A stretch of DNA of 5,582 nt from Bacteroidaceae bacterium. Its GTDB lineage: Bacteria; Bacteroidota; Bacteroidia; Bacteroidales; Bacteroidaceae. This document shows, one piece after another, positions 1-4,006 of the stretch. Location: NCBI GenBank assembly GCA_017618515.1, contig JAFZUB010000031.1, positions 1 to 5,582 of the forward strand. The letters are read 5' to 3'. Every line of letters starts with the position of its first letter. Position 1 is the first letter of the stretch. The notes under the pieces are model-generated. The model was not told the DNA's origin. It saw only the letters and a list, made by a program, of their open reading frames with translations, and did not search any database. A program made the translations under genes and the position numbers.

Positions 1-698
1 AGCTCGTCGTGTTGCAGCAGATATTTGCCTGCCTCGACAGCCAATGCCGACACTGCCCATGGCCGCAGATGACGCCGCAGACTATTGGCCAGCCGAGGCG
101 CAGCCACGATATAGCCGAGGCGCAGACCTGGCACAGCGTAGTCTTTGGTCATGGAGTGTATCTGCACCACGCGGCGATGGCGCACCGCACTCTTGTGAGT
201 CATCATAGGCACGGAGGTATATCGTTCATACGACTGGTCGATGACAACGATGTCATAGTCGCACAAGAGTCTTTCTATGTCTCCTGCCCGTAGCACTTCG
301 CCCGTAGGGTTGTTGGGATTGCACAGCCAGAGCAGAGACTCTCGACTCTTGACTCTCGACTCTCGACTCTCAACCATCCTGCATGCATCTTCGTATTCGC
401 GGAAGGTGGGGGCAGGGATAACCGATGTGTAGTGCAGCGCTTGTGCCACGAGGTAGATCGCATCGGTGGCTCCGCTGGTGACGATGACGCAGCGAGGGTC
501 TATACCGTGGCGCTCCGCTATCATCCGCTCCAGCGTCCATGCCTCGGGCTCGGGATAGTGGCTGAGCAGGTTGGGCAAATGGGAGAGGTGCTCCAAAATG
601 GCTCGCTGGCTTTCATCCTTGGGGCAACAGATGTTTGAAGAGCAGTCGCTCTCTATGCCATCGTATCTATATGCGTCGTCGCCGTGTCCTTCAATCAT
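1..698 (-). CDS. cobD: CobD-like threonine-phosphate decarboxylase / class I-II PLP-dependent aminotransferase family (partial, C-terminus beyond window)
   Basis: The frame is open from an ATG at 698 to the window edge: 232 residues, C-terminal third missing. It shows the fold-type I PLP aminotransferase pattern. An N-terminal GHGDD and SSN segment is followed by HYPEPEAWTLERMIAERHGI (about 48-66), TSGATDAIYL (74-83), PTFREYEDA (97-105), LCNPNNPTGE (125-134), the cofactor-nitrogen Asp in VVIDQSY (Asp154), and the Schiff-base lysine in HSMTKDYAVPGLRLGY (Lys185). PGLRLGY followed by PWAVSALA resembles CobD, which decarboxylates L-threonine phosphate to (R)-1-amino-2-propanol phosphate for cobalamin synthesis. 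Histidinol-phosphate aminotransferase HisC is the main alternative, since both share these motifs and no cobalamin neighbour is visible. The start overlaps the miaA stop by ATGA, suggesting translational coupling. Residues 109-121 are encoded by a heptamer repeat sitting where homologues usually carry a longer variable segment before the NPNNPTG strand. The fold is certain; the substrate is an inference. Confidence 0.75.
   Translation of the reverse strand, partial: MIEGHGDDAYRYDGIESDCSSNICCPKDESQRAILEHLSHLPNLLSHYPEPEAWTLERMIAERHGIDPRCVIVTSGATDAIYLVAQALHYTSVIPAPTFREYEDACRMVESRESRVKSRESLLWLCNPNNPTGEVLRAGDIERLLCDYDIVVIDQSYERYTSVPMMTHKSAVRHRRVVQIHSMTKDYAVPGLRLGYIVAAPRLANSLRRHLRPWAVSALAVEAGKYLLQHDE
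337..371 (-). repeat. In-frame GAGAGTC heptanucleotide array, 5 units, inside the cobD-like gene
   Basis: There are five exact-length 7-bp units with no spacer. Read on the plus strand they are GACTCTC, GACTCTT, GACTCTC, GACTCTC and GACTCTC; only the second departs from the others. On the coding strand they give the low-complexity peptide VESRESRVKSRES (residues 109-121). The surrounding enzyme sequence stays in frame on both sides. Related arrays lie at 1034-1068 and 2162-2210. Confidence 0.95.
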
Positions 699-1609
699 TT
701 TAGTAATACTTTTACGTACTCCAGCACTTTGTCTGTCTCGTTGGCGTGGAACCAGTGGATGTCTTCGTCACGCTTAAACCACGTCATCTGCTTTTTGGCA
801 TACACCCTCGTGTTGCGCTGAATCTTCTCCACCGCCTGCTCCAGCGTCCATTCGCCGTTGATGTAGTGAAACATCTCCTTGTAGCCCACAGTGTTTAGAC
901 TGTTGAGGTGGCGCAGCGGATACACATTGCGCGCCTCTTCTTCAAATCCGTCTTTGAGCATCTGCAGCGTCCTGCGGTTGATGCGGTCAAACAAATCTTC
1001 CCTCTCACGGTAGAGACCAATCTTGACAAGGTTGACTCCCGACTCCCGATTCTCGCCTCTTGACTCTTTCTTCCAAAACGAAGAGAGCGGCTTCCCCGTC
1101 TGGTAGCAAATCTCCAGGGCATGAACTATGCGCTGCGTGTTGCGTAGGTCAGCTTGGGCGTAGTAGGTGGGGTCGAGCAACCGCAACTCAGCGCAGAGAC
1201 GCTCCAGCCCCTCGTCCTTCAGGCGTTGGCGCATCATGGTGCGTGTCTCGTCCTCCACCGTCGGTATGTCGTCTATGCCGTGGCAGACCGCGTCGATATA
1301 CAGCATGCTGCCGCCCGTGAGCAGGGCATACGGCTTCGTCTCGTAGAGTGTAGGCAGCAGCTCCCACACCTGCCGCTCATACTCCGCCGCGCTATAGTAC
1401 TCGTCGAGCGCCAGCATACCCACAAAGTAATGCCGCACCCTCTGCATCTGTTCGGCAGTAGGTGCGGCAGTGCCAATAGGAATATCCTTATAAATCTGTC
1501 GTGAGTCAGCGTTGATGATAGGCGTGCCCAGCATCTCGGCTATGCGCAGCGCCGTCTCCGTCTTCCCTACACCCGTAGGGCCGAGGAGGACAAAGAGTTT
1601 ATTCTCCAT
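695..1609 (-). CDS. miaA: tRNA dimethylallyltransferase MiaA
   Basis: MiaA transfers a dimethylallyl group from DMAPP to N6 of A37 in tRNAs that read UNN codons, the first step towards (ms2)i6A. From the chosen ATG at 1609 the protein is 304 aa, normal for the family. It has a P-loop GPTGVGKT (residues 10-17), the INADSRQIYKDIPIGTAAPT segment with the catalytic-site Asp35-Ser-Arg-Gln, GGSMLYIDAV (about 99-108), the RNTQRIVHALEICYQTGK stretch, and the C-terminal QMTWFKRD (274-281). An ATG 33 bp upstream (1642) is in frame but adds 11 residues (MTSSTPRRLGL) unlike MiaA and lies deeper in the preceding gene, so 1609 is preferred; the protein then begins MENKLFVLLGPTG. It overlaps the preceding gene by 11 bp and the next by 4 bp (ATGA). 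Residues 181-192 (KESRGENRESGV) come from a heptamer repeat in the variable stretch before VKIGL. Confidence 0.96.
   Translation of the reverse strand: MENKLFVLLGPTGVGKTETALRIAEMLGTPIINADSRQIYKDIPIGTAAPTAEQMQRVRHYFVGMLALDEYYSAAEYERQVWELLPTLYETKPYALLTGGSMLYIDAVCHGIDDIPTVEDETRTMMRQRLKDEGLERLCAELRLLDPTYYAQADLRNTQRIVHALEICYQTGKPLSSFWKKESRGENRESGVNLVKIGLYREREDLFDRINRRTLQMLKDGFEEEARNVYPLRHLNSLNTVGYKEMFHYINGEWTLEQAVEKIQRNTRVYAKKQMTWFKRDEDIHWFHANETDKVLEYVKVLLK
1034..1068 (-). repeat. In-frame degenerate heptanucleotide array, 5 units, inside miaA
   Basis: On the plus strand the units read GACTCCC, GACTCCC, GATTCTC, GCCTCTT and GACTCTT: five consecutive 7-mers, 35 bp, the same length and unit count as the array in the cobD-like gene but more diverged. 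On the coding strand it gives AAGAGTC AAGAGGC followed by three variants. The 13-mer AGAGTCAAGAGGC also occurs exactly on the plus strand in the intergenic array at 2170-2182. Confidence 0.9.
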
Positions 1610-2138
1610 CAATCCCAAACGCCTCGGGGTCGAACTCGTCATCGTTGTAACCCTCGGTGCCGAAGTCGTCGAGGTCGAGGTCCAGGTCGGTACTGTCGCC
1701 GCCCAGCGTGTTGAAGTCCAGGTCGAAGCCCTTGAGCTGCTGCGGAGCCTTGCCGCGCGAAATGGAGCACTCGGCCTTGTTCATCGTCTTGCCCGTCACT
1801 ATCTCCGTCAGTTCGAGGTAGAAGATACGGTCGTTAGCGGGATCGAAGATATAGATCATTTTCTGCTCTTCGTCCTCCAGCAACTCGCGCAGTGGGGTGG
1901 AGGCCATCAGATACACATCCTCGTCCTCGGCGGAGGTGCCCATATCCTCGCGCACTATCTGCTGCTGCTTGTCCCATGTGTCGGAGCAGATGAAGAAACT
2001 TGTTATCTGGCTGTCGTCATATCCGCACGACTCCAATATCGCGTTGCTGAGGTCCAGAAACGAAGCATCAGCATCGATAGTTATCTCGCGAAAGAAATCA
2101 GCGACCTCGTCGCATATAAGGGCAATCTTGTATAGCAT
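1599..2138 (-). CDS. pRiA4b ORF-3-like (IS1096 passenger TnpR-like) domain protein, function unknown
   Basis: The predicted product is a 179-aa soluble protein with no signal peptide or membrane segment. Residues 1-110 resemble the plasmid pRiA4b ORF-3 fold: YKIALICDEVADFFREITID opening strands, a helix LDLSNAILESCGY (about 28-40), then ITSFFIC, a LRELLEDEEQKMIYIFD segment and FYLELTEI. The family name comes from a plasmid and an insertion-sequence passenger gene, but proteins of this type are also found as chromosomal housekeeping neighbours in Bacteroidota and no transposase is present here. The C-terminal 42 residues (138-179) are strongly acidic (DLDLDLDDFG, YNDDEFDPEAFG), probably disordered. 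The ATG at 2138 follows an A+T-rich leader without a clear Shine-Dalgarno. It overlaps miaA by 11 bp and probably shares its transcript. The family assignment is from recall of the motif pattern; no catalytic role can be read. Confidence 0.75.
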   Translation of the reverse strand: MLYKIALICDEVADFFREITIDADASFLDLSNAILESCGYDDSQITSFFICSDTWDKQQQIVREDMGTSAEDEDVYLMASTPLRELLEDEEQKMIYIFDPANDRIFYLELTEIVTGKTMNKAECSISRGKAPQQLKGFDLDFNTLGGDSTDLDLDLDDFGTEGYNDDEFDPEAFGIDGE

Positions 2139-2161
2139 ATAGTATTCAAATTTTTATTGTC

Positions 2162-2210
2162 GAGAGTTTAGAGTCAAGAGGCAAGAGATGTCAGATGCCA
2201 GATGTAAGAT
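2162..2210 (+). repeat. Intergenic heptanucleotide array, 7 units
   Basis: Read on the plus strand, seven contiguous 7-mers fill exactly 49 bp: GAGAGTT, TAGAGTC, AAGAGGC, AAGAGAT, GTCAGAT, GCCAGAT, GTAAGAT. The first three or four belong to the RAGAGTC family found inside cobD and miaA. The last three follow a second consensus, GNCAGAT, and AAGAGAT looks like the transition unit. Its orientation is opposite to the arrays inside the two genes. Confidence 0.85.
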
Positions 2211-2215
2211 GTGTC

Positions 2216-2239
2216 TTCGTTTTCGTTATCGTTTTCGTT
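2216..2239 (+). repeat. TTCGTT hexanucleotide array, 4 units
   Basis: The units are TTCGTT, TTCGTT, ATCGTT, TTCGTT with no spacers, starting 5 bp after the heptamer array. It is a different unit length and sequence from its neighbour, so it is a separate microsatellite. Confidence 0.88.
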
Positions 2240-2256
2240 ACTTATAATCCTCAATA

Positions 2257-3030
2257 TTAATACACTATTCCCCTCTTCGAGGACTGCACGAAGTGCAGGA
2301 TATAGTCTACGTCGGGGTTGTCGGGGAACTGTGCGCGAATCTGTGCGATGCGCTCGTCCATTGTGAAGGCGCGGTTGTAGATGATGCGATACACCTCGTG
2401 GATGTCCTCTATGCGCTGTGCAGTAAACTTATGTCGGCGGAGGCCTATGAGGTTGAGGCCGCAGTAGGTGGCGGGCTCTCGTGCCACGGTGGAGTATGGC
2501 GGAATGTCCTGGCTGGTGCGAGTGCCGCCGCCGAGCATTGCGTAGCTGCCCACGCGGCAGAACTGGTGGATGAGCACGCTGGCGCTAATCACGGCGAAGT
2601 CATCCACTATCACCTCACCGGCAATCTTGGTGCTGTTGCCGATGATACAGTTGTCGCCCACGATAGCGTCGTGCGCCACGTGGACGCCCTCCATCAGCAG
2701 GTTGTCATTGCCCACGATGGTGCGTTTCTTGGCGTTGGTGCCGCGGTTGATGGTCACGTTCTCGCGTATCTTGTTGTTATCGCCAATCTCGGCTGTAGTG
2801 TTCTCGCCGCGGAACTTGAGGTCCTGCGGAATGGCGCTAATCACTGCGCCGGGGAAGAAGATGTTACCGTTGCCGATGCGAGCGCCGCTGAGCACGGTCA
2901 CGCTGTTCATCAGCTTGTTGTTATCGCCGATAACCACATTTTTGTCGATAAAGCAGAAGGGGCCTATCTCACATCCGTCGCCAATCTTGGCAGCCGGGTC
3001 GATAAAAGCCAAAGGACTGATATTATTCAT
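2257..3030 (-). CDS. lpxA: UDP-N-acetylglucosamine O-acyltransferase LpxA
   Basis: LpxA is the cytoplasmic enzyme of the first lipid A step, moving a 3-hydroxyacyl chain from ACP to the 3-OH of UDP-GlcNAc. From the ATG at 3030 the protein is 257 aa, close to the usual 255-262. Residues 8-180 are a left-handed beta-helix of hexapeptide repeats (for example AKIGDG, NVVIGD, ARIGNG, AIVGDN). The catalytic His is in GVHVAHD (His120, matching E. coli His125), with IHQFCRVG (His155) and QDIPPY following. The position matching the E. coli acyl-chain ruler Gly173 is also Gly (Gly168) by ungapped alignment from recall. A helical C-terminus (LRRHKF to VQSSKRG) binds ACP in the family. An in-frame ATG at 3105 would add 25 residues unlike LpxA and lies upstream of the -7 box, so it was rejected. 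Unlike the usual Bacteroidota order, lpxA is separated from lpxC/fabZ by a divergent gene and appears to have its own promoter. Confidence 0.97.
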   Translation of the reverse strand: MNNISPLAFIDPAAKIGDGCEIGPFCFIDKNVVIGDNNKLMNSVTVLSGARIGNGNIFFPGAVISAIPQDLKFRGENTTAEIGDNNKIRENVTINRGTNAKKRTIVGNDNLLMEGVHVAHDAIVGDNCIIGNSTKIAGEVIVDDFAVISASVLIHQFCRVGSYAMLGGGTRTSQDIPPYSTVAREPATYCGLNLIGLRRHKFTAQRIEDIHEVYRIIYNRAFTMDERIAQIRAQFPDNPDVDYILHFVQSSKRGIVY

Positions 3031-3054
3031 TCTTATAAAAAATTGTAGTGTCCG

Positions 3055-3062
3055 CAAAGTTA
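3055..3062 (-). promoter_or_regulatory. Putative lpxA promoter, -7 box TAACTTTG
   Basis: TAACTTTG matches the Bacteroidetes sigma-ABfr -7 consensus TAnnTTTG and ends 24 bp before the lpxA ATG, leaving a short A/T-rich leader. No TTTG -33 box is present at the usual 19-21 bp spacing, where a G-run lies instead. The same octamer serves the divergent lipoprotein gene. Confidence 0.6.
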
Positions 3063-3174
3063 GAAAAATAAAATGAAATACCCCCACGTTTTGTCTAAAT
3101 TTCAAATTCCAAGCATCAAAAATTCAATAATATTCCTTCTTCGGCCATAAAATCTCCTGCATCGGACAGCGCCT

Positions 3175-3195
3175 ATCTCCCATCTGCCATCTAAA
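3175..3195 (+). repeat. Short heptamer repeat, 3 units (ATCTCCC, ATCTGCC, ATCTAAA)
   Basis: There are three contiguous 7-mers beginning with ATCT. Their reverse complements (TTTAGAT, GGCAGAT, GGGAGAT) resemble the GNCAGAT units at 2190-2210, so this may be a remnant of the same family in opposite orientation. With only three degenerate units it is a weak call. Confidence 0.45.
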
Positions 3196-3218
3196 AAGCG
3201 TAATCTCGTCGCATTTTT

Positions 3219-3405
3219 AGCGGAGTCCGCTCTTAGAAAAAATAACCCCACTCTGCGCAGAAAAAAGTCCACTCTGCGATATGCAAAAGCCCACTCTTAA
3301 AAAATCTAAGTCCGTGCTCATTTTCACGAGAGCGGCTTTAGATTTCATGCGCTCGGCTTTAGTTTTCACGAGCACGGCTTTAATTTTTGCGAGCTGCTTA
3401 CAATC
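3219..3405. repeat. 21-bp-register array of nine degenerate units, five direct then four inverted
   Basis: A CCRCTCT-like core (context AAAGYCCRCTCT) starts at 3227, 3248, 3269, 3291 and 3312, spacing 21, 21, 22 and 21 bp. The array then flips: TTTCACGAGAGCGGCTTTAGA (3322-3342), TTTCATGCGCTCGGCTTTAGT (3343-3363), TTTCACGAGCACGGCTTTAAT (3364-3384) and a degenerate fourth copy (3385-3405) are 21-bp tandem units. Their reverse complement, roughly AAAGCCGTGCTCGTGAAA, matches the left-half units. The first left unit contains the palindrome AGCGGAGTCCGCT (3219-3231). A-tracts dominate the left half and T-tracts the right half. I do not recognise a named family. Confidence 0.8.
3302..3345. repeat. 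Central inverted repeat (hairpin) of the 21-bp array
   Basis: The left arm AAATCTAAGTCCGTGCTC (3302-3319) and right arm GAGAGCGGCTTTAGATTT (3328-3345) match at 14 of 18 positions as inverted repeats. The 8-base loop is ATTTTCAC. The outer eight base pairs are perfect. It marks the point where unit orientation flips. No T-tract of terminator type follows on either strand. Confidence 0.75.
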
Positions 3406-3430
3406 TCAAAACAACTACTTTTTTGCCTAT

Positions 3431-3464
3431 TTTGCCGTGTATGTGATTTTTTTTCGTAACTTTG
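3431..3464 (+). promoter_or_regulatory. Putative promoter of the lipoprotein gene (TTTG, 22 bp, TAACTTTG)
   Basis: The -7 box TAACTTTG at 3457-3464 fits the Bacteroidetes consensus exactly. A TTTG at 3431-3434 stands 22 bp upstream, one more than the usual 19-21 spacing, as candidate -33 box. The start codon follows after a 34-bp A-rich leader (catatacaaaATG). Confidence 0.7.
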
Positions 3465-3498
3465 TCCCCGTAAACATTAACCTGTAAACATATACAAA

Positions 3499-3921
3499 AT
3501 GAAAATTAAGACAATGATTATTGCGGCTCCATTGCTGGTGGTTGTCGGCATGTTGTTTGCCGGATGTGCAAAGAACGGTACGGAAGGCTGGCGTCATCCT
3601 CAGACCTTTGAGGAGAGTGTGCTGGCGGTGGCTGACAGTCTGGCTACACCAGAACAGTTGGCGCTCAAGGAGCAGCTGCGTGATTTTGCCATGGCTCCTG
3701 GTGTCACTGAGATAGTGGAACATCGTATGGTTGTTGTGGCAAGCGAAGAGGACTTCGAGAAGCAAGGCATTGACCCTATTTACAAGAAATACCTTCAAAA
3801 GAGTCTTGACGAGACTAATGACGGCGTGGAGCAATGGCTGAAGGACAGCCTTATCACAGAAGAAGACATTCCGAGGATGCTCCGCGAGGCGCAGGCAGAA
3901 TTTGGGAAGAAGGCTGATTGA
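3499..3921 (+). CDS. Small putative lipoprotein of unknown function
   Basis: This is a 140-aa protein I cannot assign to a family. It starts with a type II signal peptide: basic MKIK, a hydrophobic core (residues 5-20), then the lipobox LFAGC with the lipidated Cys at 23, so it should be membrane-anchored after export. No acidic run directly follows the Cys (CAKNGTEG), so the Bacteroidetes surface-export signal is not evident and a periplasm-facing location is more likely. The mature part is charged and mainly helical in appearance (FEESVLAVADSLATPEQLALKEQL, EEDFEKQGIDPIYKKYLQKSLDE, EEDIPRMLREAQAEFGKKAD), with no catalytic motif. The ATG is supported by the promoter 34 bp upstream. It is the only plus-strand gene here and separates lpxC/fabZ from lpxA. 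Codon use is less G+C-rich than lpxC/fabZ. A role in the envelope is only suggested by its neighbours. Confidence 0.85.
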   Translation: MKIKTMIIAAPLLVVVGMLFAGCAKNGTEGWRHPQTFEESVLAVADSLATPEQLALKEQLRDFAMAPGVTEIVEHRMVVVASEEDFEKQGIDPIYKKYLQKSLDETNDGVEQWLKDSLITEEDIPRMLREAQAEFGKKAD

Positions 3922-3940
3922 TGAGGGAAGATTTTCCTCT

Positions 3941-3985
3941 AAAAATACAAAGCACCCCCTGAGAGTTTTGCAACTTTCGGGGGTG
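3941..3985 (-). terminator. Rho-independent terminator of the lpxD-lpxC/fabZ transcript
   Basis: The stem is CACCCCC (3953-3959) with GGGGGTG (3979-3985), continued by AGAGTT/AACTTT around a TTGC loop with a small internal bulge. On the minus strand the stem is followed by CTTTGTATTTTT, a U-rich tail. This places termination 22 bp after the fabZ stop. The plus-strand side lacks a U-tract, so it is at best a weak terminator for the convergent lipoprotein gene. Confidence 0.85.
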
Positions 3986-4006
3986 TGTTGTATATAAGGA
4001 AAGGGT

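Larger units (their letters stand above)
2142..2256. other. Repeat-filled gap between lpxA and the pRiA4b-like gene
   Basis: Most of this spacer consists of two adjacent short tandem arrays (heptamers at 2162-2210, hexamers at 2216-2239). No hairpin terminator for lpxA and no consensus TAnnTTTG promoter box for the downstream genes is visible. The nearest partial match on the minus strand is aaaaTTTG, just before the pRiA4b-like start. lpxA may therefore read through into the pRiA4b-like/miaA genes, but this is uncertain. Confidence 0.6.
3031..3498. other. 468-bp divergent intergenic region
   Basis: This region lies between the lpxA start and the lipoprotein start. It holds a -7 box at each end, short heptamer-like repeats (3175-3195), and an array of about nine degenerate units on a 21-bp register (3219-3405). 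The stretch at about 3100-3170 shows nothing I can assign. The base composition is much more A+T-rich than the flanking genes. Confidence 0.85.

Noticed and set aside
1..698. Pseudogene reading of the cobD-like gene because of the repeat tract
   Set aside because: Direct translation shows one uninterrupted frame from 698 to the edge with all expected motifs before and after the repeat.
1512..2135. 207-aa plus-strand open frame antisense to miaA and the pRiA4b-like gene
   Set aside because: It spans two real genes on the opposite strand and has no recognisable domain; its Val/Leu-rich stretch is the complement of the Asp-rich tail.
1599..2138. Insertion sequence suggested by the IS1096/pRiA4b family name
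   Set aside because: No transposase, terminal inverted repeats or target duplications were seen; the gene overlaps miaA like an ordinary operon member.
2293..3048. 251-aa open frame antisense to lpxA
   Set aside because: It is a shadow of the hexapeptide-repeat gene; LpxA is fully recognisable on the other strand.
3219..3405. CRISPR-like array
   Set aside because: The units are about 21 bp, degenerate and contiguous, without unique spacers of uniform length, and they flip orientation halfway. No cas gene is present.
3281..3487. Plus-strand 68-aa reading frame with a 7-residue repeating pattern (LIFTRAA, LDFMRSA, LVFTSTA, LIFASCL)
   Set aside because: The peptide repeat is a by-product of the 21-bp DNA repeat (21 = 7 codons). 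The frame runs through the lipoprotein promoter, has no start context, and the units are better explained as an inverted non-coding array.
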